The position numbers and the translations under genes were made by a program. Positions 27,996-37,017 of a DNA stretch of 64,000 bases are shown here, in pieces. The DNA is from Cellulomonas sp. JH27-2 (lineage in GTDB: Bacteria; Actinomycetota; Actinomycetes; Actinomycetales; Cellulomonadaceae), in NCBI RefSeq assembly GCF_014837175.1, contig NZ_JACYFR010000001.1, positions 744,001-808,000 on the forward strand. The letters are read 5' to 3'. Position 1 is the first letter of the stretch; each line of letters starts with the position of its first letter. The notes beneath the pieces are model-generated. The model searched no databases. It was given only the letters and a program-made list of their open reading frames with translations, and was not told the DNA's origin.

Positions 27996-28604
27996 GTGCC
28001 CACGAAGCCGAAGAAGCCGCCCATCGACAAGAGAGCGATCCGCGAGCGCCTCGAGTACGCACAGGCACGCGGCCTGCTCGTCAACGTCCGCCGGTGGATC
28101 CCTCGCTCCGACCGGATCGACGGCTTCGTCGTCACGATCGGCACGCACTGGGTGGTCCTCCAGAGGCTGTCCGACCGGGTCACGTTCGACGGGTGGACGC
28201 TGCTTCGGCTCAAGGACGTGCAGGCGGTGTCGATCGAGGTCGACGCCGACGCGTTCGAGATCAAGGCGCTCAAGGCTCGTGGACAGTGGCCGCCGGTCTC
28301 GCCTGACCTGGACGCGGACGACGTCGCCGACGCGATCAGGTCGGCCGCGCGCATGTCACCGCTGGTCACCGTGCACGACGAGTTCGCCCGCCCGGACGTG
28401 TGCTGGATCGGGGCGGTCCGCTCCGTCGGCTCTCGCAAGGTGCACCTCGTCGAGGTCTCGCCGCGAGCCCGGTGGGCGAAGGACAGGTCCCGGTTCGCGC
28501 TGGCCGACATCACGCGCCTGGACGTCGGCGCGGGGTACGAGGAGGCGCTCTACCTGGCCGCGGGCCCTGCGCCGGCCCGCGAGGCTGCCGGACGGACCGC
28601 CTGA
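27996..28604 (+). CDS. Hypothetical protein, small beta-rich
   Basis: The 202-residue cytoplasmic protein has a Lys/Pro-rich start (PTKPKKPPIDKRAIRERLEYAQARG) followed by a strand-rich body: GFVVTIGTHWVVLQRLSDRVTFDGWTLLRLKDVQAVSIE resembles a small SH3- or Sm-like barrel, and a second similar half follows (WIGAVRSVGSRKVHLVEVSP). I cannot name a family with confidence. The start is GTG 27996. The 210-base gap upstream, shared with the divergent DUF222 gene, holds a CTGTCCACA DnaA-box-like match (reversed at 27836-27844). It ends one base from the convergent acyltransferase. Confidence 0.6.
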   Translation: MPTKPKKPPIDKRAIRERLEYAQARGLLVNVRRWIPRSDRIDGFVVTIGTHWVVLQRLSDRVTFDGWTLLRLKDVQAVSIEVDADAFEIKALKARGQWPPVSPDLDADDVADAIRSAARMSPLVTVHDEFARPDVCWIGAVRSVGSRKVHLVEVSPRARWAKDRSRFALADITRLDVGAGYEEALYLAAGPAPAREAAGRTA

Positions 28605-28605
28605 C

Positions 28606-29658
28606 TCAGGCTCGGGCGCGAACGGCGATCGCCTCCGCCTCGTGGGCGGCGATCCACTCGTCGGTGCGCTGCCACGAGTCGAACAGCCACTGCTCCTGGG
28701 CTTCGCGGTCGCGCGGGATCGCGGTGGGCGGCACGGACCAACCCTTCATCACGATCCGCTTGTCGACGGGCAGCGCGCGCCAGATGTCGTGCACGGTCAC
28801 CAGGTCGTCGAGCCCGGTGTGCCCGACGAAGACGACGCCGGCTTGCGGGGCCTGCTCGAGCGCCGCCAGCATGCCGCCGGAGTGCGGGGCCATGACGTTG
28901 ACCATCTGCTCGGCCTGGGCGGCGAGGTCGTCACGACCCTGTGAGCGCAGCGTCTCGATGCGGGCCAGGCGCCGGCGGGGCGTGACGTTGCCGCCTTCCG
29001 GGAAGATCAGCAGCGCGCTGTGCTCGTCAAGGTCGCGGGCCAGGCCGCCCACCGCGTCGGACTGACCGGGCGCCCCGTGCCGTCGCGCCTTGCGCGGGGT
29101 CACGAACTGCGTGGGCAGGCGGTTGAGCAGCACGTCGATGGCCGGGTCCCACTGCAGGGTGTCCTTGAGGACGATGCGGGGGCGGCGGTCGAACCAGTTG
29201 AGCAGGGCGTGGACCAGGATGAACGAGTCGCCAGGGCCGGCGTGGCGGCTCGCGACGACGATCGGGGTGCCGGTCAGGACGTTGCCCAGGTCGGCGTCGA
29301 CCACGTCGATCTCGAGACGCAGCGTCCAGCGCACCTGCCAGAAGAAGAGCTGCAGCATGCGCCGCGCCAGCCGGTAGTGGGCGCGCTCGAAGGCGGGCCG
29401 CCGGATCCAGATCCCGAACCCCGAGCCGACCCACAGCCCGAACAGCGCCACCAGGCACGCGGCGTCCCAGATCACGTAGAAGCTGGCCATCCAGATGATG
29501 CGGACCAGGCGCAGCCTGCCGGGCAGGATCCAGGCCAGCAAGCCGCCGACGACGATCACGAGCATGGCCGTCGTCGGGATCAGGACCACCGCCAGCAGGA
29601 CCATGGCGGGTGCGAGCACGAGCCGGCGCACCAGGCGCGGGGGCAGCCGCCAGGTCAC
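28606..29658 (-). CDS. PlsC-like lysophospholipid acyltransferase
   Basis: The 350-residue membrane protein has N-terminal hydrophobic segments (about 13-46 and 53-80) and an LPLAT domain with the catalytic HxxxxD motif in SRHAGPGDSF and the acceptor-binding FPEGGNVTP. It would transfer an acyl chain to a lysophospholipid or another lipid acceptor at the inner membrane face. The GTG start overlaps the stop of the upstream patatin gene by 4 bases, pointing to paired de- and re-acylation of lipids (inferred). Confidence 0.9.
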   Translation of the reverse strand: MTWRLPPRLVRRLVLAPAMVLLAVVLIPTTAMLVIVVGGLLAWILPGRLRLVRIIWMASFYVIWDAACLVALFGLWVGSGFGIWIRRPAFERAHYRLARRMLQLFFWQVRWTLRLEIDVVDADLGNVLTGTPIVVASRHAGPGDSFILVHALLNWFDRRPRIVLKDTLQWDPAIDVLLNRLPTQFVTPRKARRHGAPGQSDAVGGLARDLDEHSALLIFPEGGNVTPRRRLARIETLRSQGRDDLAAQAEQMVNVMAPHSGGMLAALEQAPQAGVVFVGHTGLDDLVTVHDIWRALPVDKRIVMKGWSVPPTAIPRDREAQEQWLFDSWQRTDEWIAAHEAEAIAVRARA

Positions 29659-30482
29659 CGCTCCTCCAGGTAGGCGGCCGTCGCAGCGTATGCGCGCTCG
29701 ATCCGCGCCTTCGTCGCGTCCATGCGCTTGTAGGACCCGAGCTTCTCGTCGCCCTTCCCGGGGCCGCCGCTGGGCAGGACATGCACCGTCACACCGTCGG
29801 GCACGTCGGCCAGCTCGCGCGCGAACCGGTGCCGGCGCGCGATCTCGAAGCTCACGCGAGCCACCTCGGACGGCTTCTCCGGCGCGACCAGCGACTCCTC
29901 GATCCTGCCCACCTGCAGCACGTAGATCTGCGTCGCCCCGCGGCGCACGGCCTCGCCCAGCGGGATCGAGTTCACCATGCCGCCGTCGACGAAGTGCTCA
30001 CCGTCGATCACCGTCGCGGGAAGCACGCCCGGCACGGACGACGACGCGAGCACCGCCGGGATGAGCGGCCCGGCGTCGAACCACCGCTCGGCGGCACGCT
30101 CGATGCTGGCCGCGGTCACCGCGAGCGGCAGGCGCAGCCCCTCGAACGTCGGCTCCTCGCCCAGCATCTCGACCAGCAGTGCGCGCAGCGGCGCCGGGTC
30201 GTTCAGGTGGGTGCGTGACTTGGCCAGCCGGTGCAGCTGCTTGGCCCACGAGTCGCCGTAGATGGCCGCGGCGGCCGGTGATGCCCAGGCCTCCATGAGC
30301 CGGTCGACGACGGCAGGGGTCGGGTCGTGCGCGATGGCAGCACCGTTGATCGCCCCGATGGACGTCCCGACGACGAGGTCCGGCACGATGCCCTCGTCGA
30401 ACAGCGCACGCAGCATCCCCACCTGGACGGCGCCGCGCACACCGCCGCCTCCCAGCACGTACCCGACCTTCTCGTCCGCCAC
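29655..30482 (-). CDS. Patatin-like phospholipase
   Basis: The 275-residue patatin-fold serine lipase has the oxyanion loop GGGGVRG (11-17), nucleophile Ser41 in GTSIG and catalytic Asp166 in VDGG, a complete Ser-Asp dyad. It has no signal peptide. It is predicted to remove acyl chains from phospholipids. Gene order and the 4-base overlap with the PlsC-like gene suggest a lipid-remodelling pair. The start is GTG 30482. Confidence 0.93.
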   Translation of the reverse strand: MADEKVGYVLGGGGVRGAVQVGMLRALFDEGIVPDLVVGTSIGAINGAAIAHDPTPAVVDRLMEAWASPAAAAIYGDSWAKQLHRLAKSRTHLNDPAPLRALLVEMLGEEPTFEGLRLPLAVTAASIERAAERWFDAGPLIPAVLASSSVPGVLPATVIDGEHFVDGGMVNSIPLGEAVRRGATQIYVLQVGRIEESLVAPEKPSEVARVSFEIARRHRFARELADVPDGVTVHVLPSGGPGKGDEKLGSYKRMDATKARIERAYAATAAYLEER

Positions 30483-30539
30483 GGTGTCGATCGTGGCACG
30501 GGTGGCGGCCGAGTGGGTCGAGGAGCGGGTCGCGAGCCG

Positions 30540-31760
30540 TCAGGCGGGCTGCGACCGCGTTGCCGTGCTCGTCGTCGTGTCGTCGTCGGCCGCGCGACGG
30601 ATCGCGGGCGTACCGCCGACCGCACGCTTGAGCACCGGCGCCAACGGCCGCTCGACGAGCCGGTGCACGAGCCAGGCCAGCCCGAGCATCCCGGCGATCG
30701 TCACGACCAGCACGACGTGCGGGTCCACGCCGCGGTCCGACAGCCACGTGATGACGTACCAGCCCAGGTGCTCGTGCAGCAGGTAGAAAGGGTAGGTCAG
30801 CAGGCCGGCGGTCGTCAGCCAGCGCCACCGCGCCCACCCCAACCAGCCGAGCGCCACCGCTCCCACCAGCAGGTACGACGCGGCGACGACGCCGATCACC
30901 ACGATCCCCGAGCGCTGGATGTACATGTCGGTGCCGGGGTGCCACAGGTCGACGACCACCCGCCGCTGCCCCAGCGCGAAGCTCACCGCCACCAGCGCCC
31001 ACAGCCCGGGGGTGCTGCCGAACCGGTGCACGAGGTACAGCGCCATGCCGCCGACGAAGAACGGGGCGTAGTCGGGCTGCAGGAGCTCGTCGAGCAGCGG
31101 CACGTCCATGCTGGTCACCAGCAGGCTCGCCACCAGCCACACCCAGCAGAACCGCAGCACCCTCGCGCGCGACGCACCCCCGCGCCACAGCACCGCGAGC
31201 GCGAACAGCACGTAGAACCAGGCCTCGACCCACAGCGTCCAGTCGACCCCCAGGATTCGCGGCGCCCCGGCGGGCACCTGCAGCAAGGTCAGGTTGACGA
31301 GGACGTCGTCAGCCCGGGGCGTCCCCGACACCTGAGGCCAGGCGACCATCGCGGCCACCAGCAGACCCAGCGCCACCCAGTACGCCGGGTAGACGCGGGC
31401 GACGCGCGACGCCGCGAACGCCCGCACGCTGCGCCCCCAGCCGCTCATGCAGATGACGAACCCGCTGATCAGGAAGAAGAGCTGGACGCCGATGGGCCCG
31501 TAGACGGCGACCGACGAGATGCGCGGGAACAGGTCGGACGGGTCCGCACCCCAGTGCTTGGTCATGTCCGACCGCGCCGTGTAGTGGTAGAAGCAGACCG
31601 CCAGCGCCGCGACGAGCCGCAGGCCGTCCAGCGCCCGCAACCGCGACCCGCGTGCGTTCGGTGCCGCCGTCGTGGGCAGGTCGCCCGCGGGCCCTGCGAC
31701 CGGGTCCACGCGCGCCTCGTCGGTCGGCGCGGCGCTCTGGGTCGGCACGGTCTGGGTCAT
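30540..31760 (-). CDS. Acyltransferase 3 family membrane protein (OafA/YrhL-like)
   Basis: The 406-residue protein has a disordered N-terminus and about ten membrane segments from residue 42. It carries the family start LRALDGLRLVAALAVCFYHYTA, with the conserved Arg/Asp and the His of FYHY, then IGVQLFFLISGFVI and the Arg-rich SRVARVYPAYWVAL loop. Such proteins O-acylate surface polysaccharides or other extracellular sugars using cytoplasmic acyl donors. The acceptor is unknown. ATG 31760 is used; the 199-base gap to the divergent NHLRC2-like gene holds both promoters but no clear motif. Confidence 0.9.
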   Translation of the reverse strand: MTQTVPTQSAAPTDEARVDPVAGPAGDLPTTAAPNARGSRLRALDGLRLVAALAVCFYHYTARSDMTKHWGADPSDLFPRISSVAVYGPIGVQLFFLISGFVICMSGWGRSVRAFAASRVARVYPAYWVALGLLVAAMVAWPQVSGTPRADDVLVNLTLLQVPAGAPRILGVDWTLWVEAWFYVLFALAVLWRGGASRARVLRFCWVWLVASLLVTSMDVPLLDELLQPDYAPFFVGGMALYLVHRFGSTPGLWALVAVSFALGQRRVVVDLWHPGTDMYIQRSGIVVIGVVAASYLLVGAVALGWLGWARWRWLTTAGLLTYPFYLLHEHLGWYVITWLSDRGVDPHVVLVVTIAGMLGLAWLVHRLVERPLAPVLKRAVGGTPAIRRAADDDTTTSTATRSQPA

Positions 31761-31959
31761 CCGCGGAAGTGTGGCAGCGCGGACGGAGGCCTCGGCATGC
31801 GGCGGGCAAGCGGTGGATGAACTCTGCGCCGCGACTGGCTGAACAGCCTCGGCGAGCCCCCCACACACAGTCCGCCCTCTCCGCGGTGAGTACCTGGTTG
31901 AGCGCGTCGTCGGGCCTGCACGGGACCGGCACCCCTCGCCGGCGGGAGAGAATGGTCCC

Positions 31960-33789
31960 GTGAGCGATCGTCTTCCCCGTGTCCGTGCGTCCGAGCTGGT
32001 GGGCCGCGGGTGGCTCAACACCGGGGGGCGCGACGTCACGCTCGCGGACCTGCGCGGCAAGATCGTGGTGCTCGACTTCTGGACGTTCTGCTGCATCAAC
32101 TGCCTGCACGTCCTCGACGAGCTGCGCGAGCTGGAGGAGCAGCACCGCGACGTGCTCGTGATCGTCGGCGTCCACTCCCCCAAGTTCGCGCACGAGGCGG
32201 ACCCCGTGGCGCTGGCTGCGGCCGTCGAGCGGTACGGGGTCGCGCACCCGGTGCTCGACGACCCCGAGCTCGTCACCTGGTCCGCGTACACCGCGCGGGC
32301 CTGGCCGACGCTCGTCGTGATCGACCCCGAGGGTTACGTCGTCGCGCAGATGGCCGGCGAGGGGCACCGGCACAACGTCGAGGTGCTGGTCAGCGAGCTG
32401 GTGGCCGAGCACGAGGCGAAGGGCACGCTGCACCGCGGCGACGGCCCGTACGTCCCGCCGGCACCGACGAGCGGCACGCTGCGCTTCCCGGCCAAGGCGA
32501 TCGCGCTGCCGAACGGCAATCTGCTGGTCGCGGACGCGGGCCACCACACGCTCGCCGAGCTCGCGCCGGATGCCGAGACGCTTGTCCGCCGCATCGGCTC
32601 CGGCGAGCGCGGGCTCGTCGACGGCGGTCCCGACGACGCCCGCTTCAACGAACCCAACGGCCTGTGCCTGGTGCCCGACGAGCTTCGGACGTGGCTCGGC
32701 TACGACGTGCTCGTCGCCGACACCGTCAACCACGCGCTGCGCGGCGTCCGCCTGTCGGACGGCCACGTGACCACCGTCGCCGGCACGGGCGAGCAGTACA
32801 TGGTCGGCGCGTCGGACAACGTGAGCGCTGCGGGTCCGCGCGGCCAGAAGCTGTCGTCTCCCTGGGACGTCGTGTGGTCGGCCGAGCTCGCAGCGTTCGT
32901 CGTCGCGATGGCCGGCAACCACACGCTGTGGGCGTTCGACGGCAAGCAGGGCTCGATCGATCACCTGGCCGGGACCATGAACGAGGGGCTGCTGGACGGC
33001 GCCGGCGCGGACGCCTGGTTCGCGCAGCCGTCCGGCCTCGCGGTGGCCGCCGACGGGCGCGTCTGGCTCGCCGACTCCGAGACGTCTGCGCTGCGCTGGC
33101 TGGACGCGCGGGACGTCACCGTCCACACCGCCGTCGGCGAGGGCTTGTTCGACTTCGGCCACCGCGACGGCCCGGCCGACGAGGCCCGGCTGCAGCACCC
33201 GCTCGGCGTCGCGGTCCTGCCCGATGGGTCGGTGGCGATCGCCGACACCTACAACGGCGCGGTCCGGCGGTACGCGGACGGTGAGGTCACGACGATCGCG
33301 TCGGGGCTGGCCGAGCCGAGCGGCTTCGTCGTCGTCCCCGACGGCCTCCTGGTGGTCGAGTCCGCCGCGCACCGCATCACGCGCGTCCCCCTGGCCGCGG
33401 GCGAGCGCGTCGACGGCGGCGCGCACCGCACGCAGCGCCCGGTCACCGACCTGGCGCCGGGCGAGGTCGCGCTCGACGTCGTCTTCACGCCCGCCTCCGG
33501 GCAGAAGTACGACGACCGCTACGGCCCGTCGACGCGGCTGCAGGTCTCGTCGACCCCGCCGGACCTGCTGCTCGACGGCGCCGGCGACGACGTCCCCCTC
33601 CTGCGCACGCTGCACCTGAACCCGCAGGTCAGCGAAGGTGTCCTGCACGTGACAGCGCACGCGGCGAGCTGCGACGACGACCCGTCGATCGAGTACCCGG
33701 CGTGCCACCTGAACGCCCAGGACTGGGGCGTGCCGGTGCGGGTGGTCGCGGGCGCGCCGACGAGCCTGACGCTGCCGCTGCACGGCTGA
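31960..33789 (+). CDS. NHLRC2-like thioredoxin/NHL-repeat protein
   Basis: The 609-residue protein couples a thioredoxin-like domain (1-150), carrying the unusual CCINC motif (Cys44, Cys45, Cys48) shared with animal NHLRC2, to a six-bladed NHL beta-propeller (about 165-480; blades such as GNLLVADAGHHTLAEL and GSVAIADTYNGAVRRY). A C-terminal beta-sandwich of about 110 residues follows. There is no signal peptide. Redox activity is plausible; the client is unknown. The start is GTG 31960. The stop codon lies in a hairpin shared with the convergent GGDEF gene. Confidence 0.93.
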   Translation: MSDRLPRVRASELVGRGWLNTGGRDVTLADLRGKIVVLDFWTFCCINCLHVLDELRELEEQHRDVLVIVGVHSPKFAHEADPVALAAAVERYGVAHPVLDDPELVTWSAYTARAWPTLVVIDPEGYVVAQMAGEGHRHNVEVLVSELVAEHEAKGTLHRGDGPYVPPAPTSGTLRFPAKAIALPNGNLLVADAGHHTLAELAPDAETLVRRIGSGERGLVDGGPDDARFNEPNGLCLVPDELRTWLGYDVLVADTVNHALRGVRLSDGHVTTVAGTGEQYMVGASDNVSAAGPRGQKLSSPWDVVWSAELAAFVVAMAGNHTLWAFDGKQGSIDHLAGTMNEGLLDGAGADAWFAQPSGLAVAADGRVWLADSETSALRWLDARDVTVHTAVGEGLFDFGHRDGPADEARLQHPLGVAVLPDGSVAIADTYNGAVRRYADGEVTTIASGLAEPSGFVVVPDGLLVVESAAHRITRVPLAAGERVDGGAHRTQRPVTDLAPGEVALDVVFTPASGQKYDDRYGPSTRLQVSSTPPDLLLDGAGDDVPLLRTLHLNPQVSEGVLHVTAHAASCDDDPSIEYPACHLNAQDWGVPVRVVAGAPTSLTLPLHG

Positions 33790-33818
33790 GCGCGCCCGGC
33801 TCGGCGGGCAGCGCTCAG
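33786..33818. terminator. Bidirectional terminator spanning two stop codons
   Basis: CTGAGCGC (33786-33793) pairs with GCGCTCAG (33811-33818), and inside them GCCCG pairs with CGGGC, giving about 13 bp with one bulge. The stem contains the stop codon of the NHLRC2-like gene (33787-33789) and that of the convergent GGDEF gene (33815-33817). Confidence 0.65.
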
Positions 33819-35233
33819 GACGCCCCGACGACAGCCACGGCGGTCAGCGCCTCGAGCGCGGCCCGAACGGCTCCACCCTCGGCGGCGGTCGACGAGACGC
33901 CGATCTCCACCTGCCACGACCCGTGCTCGAGCGTCGTCGTCGACTGCGCCCCCTCGAGGTCGGCCGGGCTGCCACCGCGGGCGATGGCCGACGCCGTGTC
34001 GCCCCGCTTCATCAGCACCGCCCACGCCGACCCGCCGAGCGTCTCCGTCACGGCGGCGGCGAACGCGCACAATCGCGGGACCACGCCGGACTGCGCCGCG
34101 GCGATCGCCGCCGACCCGACCACGACGACGCGTTCCGCGGTCACCCCCGGATCGGCCGTCGGCGTCGCCACCTGCAGGCGGCGCGCCCGCGCACGCTTGG
34201 CCCGGTACTGCTCGACGTCCGCACGACGGAAGAGCTGGCGGGCCGACACCGGCCCGGAGACCGCCGTCGACGCGACGCCGTAGGAGATCGCCGCGCCGTG
34301 CGGCAGCGGGAACATGGCCAGCGTGCTGGACATCGTCTCGACCACCTCGGCCCGCCGACGACCGACGGTCACCAGCGCGAACTCGTCGCCGCCGATCCGC
34401 GCGGCCGTGGTCCCGGGAAGGGCGTCGGCCACGCGCCGCAGCACGTCCGCGACGGTGCGCAGCAGGTCGTCGCCGGCGTCGTGGCCCATCTGGTCGTTGA
34501 CGCGCTTGAGCCCGTCCACGTCGCACATCACGATGCAGGTCTCGTCGCCCGACTCCAGCGCGCTCTCCGCGACGCTGTCCGCCACACGCCGGTTGGCCAG
34601 GCCCGTCAGCGGGTCGTCGGCGACCAGGTGGCGCACCTGGTCCTCGAGGTCCACGCGTGCGATGGCGCCGGCCGCGAGCGCCGCGAGAACCTCGGCGCGG
34701 GCCACGTCGTCGACGCTGAACAGGCCGCCGTCGCGCCTGCGGACGGCGTAGACCTGCCCCCAGACCGTCCCGTTGACGACGATCGGCGCCGCGAGCGCCG
34801 AACCCGCCCCGAGCTCGTCGAGCGTCGCGATCTCGACGGGGTCGCCGGCCTCGTGGTCGTCGGGCGTGACGGGCTCGCCGTTGATGTCGACCGCGTGCGC
34901 GACCCAGCTGGTGCGCTCGCGGATCAGGGCGCCCAGCGCCGGCCGGTCCTCGGCGCGGAACGACGACCGCACCACCCACAGGACCCGGGGGTCGGTCGGC
35001 ATCGGCGTGATCTCGAGGATCCGGCACGTGTCCTGCTCGATCCGGCAGAACGCGACGCGCTGCGCGCCCAGGACGTCGACTCCCAGCCGGGTGGTCGTCG
35101 CCTGGACGTCCTCCAGCGTGCGGCACCGGTCCAGACCGTGGGCGGCGAGGGCGAGACCGCGCGCACCGACCAGCGCGGCGGCGGAACGTCGTCCCGCTCG
35201 CGCGCCCGGAGTCGCGGTACCTCGTCGTGTCAC
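33815..35233 (-). CDS. GAF-GGDEF diguanylate cyclase
   Basis: The 472-residue protein has an N-terminal GAF-like sensor (about 25-195), a GGDEF domain (about 205-345) with the intact active site RIGGDEF and the LTGLANRR and MGHDAGDDLL elements, and a C-terminal region of about 110 residues (VVVVGSAAIAAAQSG..., ending VEIGVSSTAAEGG) that may be a second degenerate GAF domain. It is predicted to make cyclic di-GMP from GTP. No RxxD inhibitory site is evident before the active loop. No membrane segment, so a cytoplasmic sensor. The start is GTG 35233. Confidence 0.9.
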   Translation of the reverse strand: MTRRGTATPGARAGRRSAAALVGARGLALAAHGLDRCRTLEDVQATTTRLGVDVLGAQRVAFCRIEQDTCRILEITPMPTDPRVLWVVRSSFRAEDRPALGALIRERTSWVAHAVDINGEPVTPDDHEAGDPVEIATLDELGAGSALAAPIVVNGTVWGQVYAVRRRDGGLFSVDDVARAEVLAALAAGAIARVDLEDQVRHLVADDPLTGLANRRVADSVAESALESGDETCIVMCDVDGLKRVNDQMGHDAGDDLLRTVADVLRRVADALPGTTAARIGGDEFALVTVGRRRAEVVETMSSTLAMFPLPHGAAISYGVASTAVSGPVSARQLFRRADVEQYRAKRARARRLQVATPTADPGVTAERVVVVGSAAIAAAQSGVVPRLCAFAAAVTETLGGSAWAVLMKRGDTASAIARGGSPADLEGAQSTTTLEHGSWQVEIGVSSTAAEGGAVRAALEALTAVAVVGAS

Positions 35234-35336
35234 GCGCCCATCATCGTCCTTCGCGCCTCACCGCACGACCAGTTCGCCCCGCTTTTGGGACACGTCACCC
35301 GTACGCCCGCGTGTCGCCCGCGTGTCGGGGTGGGTT

Positions 35337-36035
35337 TCAGCCGACGGTCCTGCCGGCGTCCGAGGTCGCGCGGTGCAGGTCGCCCAGCTCACGGAACACC
35401 GCCTGGTTGAGCACGAACGCGGTCCGCGCCTCCTCGACGACCCGTGCGCGCTGCTCGTCGTCGAACGCCAGCGCGTCCAGGCGCTCGCGGTAGACGTCCT
35501 TGAACGGCTTGAGCTTGTGGATCTGCGGGAAGTCGTAGAAGGAGATGCCGTCCTGCTCGAACCCGTAGTGGCGCTGCATCATGCGCTTGATGATCTGGCC
35601 GCCCGAGAGGTCGCCGAGGTAGCGCGTGTAGGCGTGCGCGGCGTAGAGCGCGACGTCGTCCTGGCAGGCCTCGAGCCGCGCGACGTACGCGCGCGTCGCG
35701 GGCAGCACGACGAGCTGCTCGCGCCAGTCGGGACCGAGCAGGAACTGGAGGTCCGCCTCGATGGCGGGCACGCGCGTCAGCTCGTCGAACACCAGCGCGC
35801 TGTCCAGGCCGGCCGCCTTCAACCGCGCCCCCGCCTGCTCGAGCGCCGTGTAGAACGCGTGCTGCTGGACGGCGAGCGCCGCGTAGGCGGACCGGTCGAG
35901 CCGCCCGCCCATGAGCTGCTCGACGAAGCCGGAGCGTTCGGCGGTCTCGTGCTCGGCACGCGTGCCCTCGCGCAGGGCGACGGACAGCGGGACGACGGTG
36001 GCCTCGTCGGCCGGGCGGACGGCGGTGGCGGTCAC
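35337..36035 (-). CDS. hmuO: Heme oxygenase (HmuO-like)
   Basis: The 232-residue enzyme would open heme to biliverdin, CO and iron, using heme as an iron source. The proximal ligand His29 is in LREGTRAEHETAE, and the distal-helix glycine motif GDLSGGQ lies in the middle, with the family element RYLGDLSGGQIIKRMMQRHYG. Length matches corynebacterial HmuO. The start is GTG 36035 with AAGGAG about 5 bases upstream. A DtxR/IdeR-like box lies 44-62 bases upstream in the gap shared with the divergent DUF4397 operon, predicting iron repression as for C. diphtheriae hmuO. Confidence 0.95.
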   Translation of the reverse strand: MTATAVRPADEATVVPLSVALREGTRAEHETAERSGFVEQLMGGRLDRSAYAALAVQQHAFYTALEQAGARLKAAGLDSALVFDELTRVPAIEADLQFLLGPDWREQLVVLPATRAYVARLEACQDDVALYAAHAYTRYLGDLSGGQIIKRMMQRHYGFEQDGISFYDFPQIHKLKPFKDVYRERLDALAFDDEQRARVVEEARTAFVLNQAVFRELGDLHRATSDAGRTVG

Positions 36036-36078
36036 GGGATCTCCTTGTGATGACGATGTGTCATGAACCCTACGTCAT

Positions 36079-36097
36079 GAAGGTAAGGCTTGCCTAC
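36079..36097. promoter_or_regulatory. DtxR/IdeR-type iron box between hmuO and the DUF4397-sortase operon
   Basis: GAAGGTAAGGCTTGCCTAC matches 13 of 19 positions of the DtxR/IdeR consensus TTAGGTTAGGCTAACCTAA, including the AGG...CCT core, and is itself an imperfect palindrome (AGGTAAG/CTTGCCT). It could serve both divergent genes. Two copies of the palindrome TCATGA (36061-36066 and 36075-36080) lie beside it. Confidence 0.72.
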
Positions 36098-36184
36098 ATC
36101 CGTTGCTGCATCCGCGTGCCCCGCCCGGAGGGAAGAAGGTACGTCAGCCGCCATCCGGGCCGCTGCACCACGGAAGGACGCACC

Positions 36185-37015
36185 ATGCGCGCACGACTTC
36201 TGGCCGGCGCCGTCGCCGGCACCCTCGCCCTCGCCGGTCTCGCTGCCACGGCCGGGCCGGCCTCTGCGGCCGACGACGCCCAGCTCTCCGTCTTCCACGG
36301 CGTCCCCGGCCTCACCGTCGACGTCTACGTCAACGGCAAGCTCACGCTGGACGACTTCAAGCCGGGCAAGATGGCCGGGCCGCTCGACCTCTCCGCGGGC
36401 ACGTACAAGGTCGCGATCACGGCGGCCGACGCGAAGGACGACAGCAAGCCCGCGATCGGCCCGGTGGACCTGAAGCTGGCAGCCGGCAAGAACTACACCG
36501 CCGTCGCGCACCTCGGCACCGACGGCAAGCCGACCGCCACGTTGTTCACCAACGACACGTCGACCACCAAGGCCGGCCAGGGTCGCATCACCGTCCGGCA
36601 CGTCGCCAACGCCCCGGCCGTCGACGTGCTCGCCGGCAAGGACGCGGTGATCTCGGGTCTGGAGAACCCCGACGAGAAGGTGCTCGACCTGCCCGCCGGG
36701 ACGGTCTCCGCGAGCGTCGTCGCCGCCGGGACGACGAAGCCCGCGCTCCTGGGCCCCGCCGACGTCAAGGTCACCGAGGGCACCAACACCATCCTGTACG
36801 CGTGGGGGGACGCGACCACTGACCCGTCGACGCTGGCGCTGGCCACGCAGATGATCACCGGCCTGCACGGCAACCCGAGCGGCGTCCAGGCCGGTGAGCT
36901 GGGGCTGGCGGCGGACCACCCCACGCCGGTCTGGCCGTTCGCGCTGGGCGCGCTCGCGCTCCTGGGTGTCGCGACGATGGCCGTCGTGCGGCGCCGCGTC
37001 ACGCAGGAGGACTGA
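36185..37015 (+). CDS. DUF4397 cell-surface protein with C-terminal membrane anchor
   Basis: The 276-residue precursor has a signal peptide (cut near GPASA/ADDAQ, residue 28), a DUF4397 beta-domain with two similar halves (about 32-130 and 130-225: LSVFHGVPGLTVDVYVNG and ITVRHVANAPAVDVLAG), then a C-terminal membrane segment (about 247-266) and a basic tail RRRVTQED. This is the layout of a sortase substrate, but no LPxTG-type pentapeptide is visible before the segment; the nearest sequence is ADHPTPVWP. It lies directly before a class F sortase, ECF sigma and anti-sigma. An iron box lies about 90 bases upstream. Confidence 0.85.
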   Translation: MRARLLAGAVAGTLALAGLAATAGPASAADDAQLSVFHGVPGLTVDVYVNGKLTLDDFKPGKMAGPLDLSAGTYKVAITAADAKDDSKPAIGPVDLKLAAGKNYTAVAHLGTDGKPTATLFTNDTSTTKAGQGRITVRHVANAPAVDVLAGKDAVISGLENPDEKVLDLPAGTVSASVVAAGTTKPALLGPADVKVTEGTNTILYAWGDATTDPSTLALATQMITGLHGNPSGVQAGELGLAADHPTPVWPFALGALALLGVATMAVVRRRVTQED

Positions 37016-37017
37016 GG

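Noticed and set aside
31309-33783. 824-codon minus frame over the NHLRC2-like gene
   Set aside because: Antisense shadow of a gene with clear thioredoxin and NHL motifs.
36920-37015. LPxTG wall-sorting signal at the C-terminus of the DUF4397 protein
   Set aside because: A hydrophobic segment and basic tail are present, but no LPxTG, LAxTG or NPxTN pentapeptide is found.
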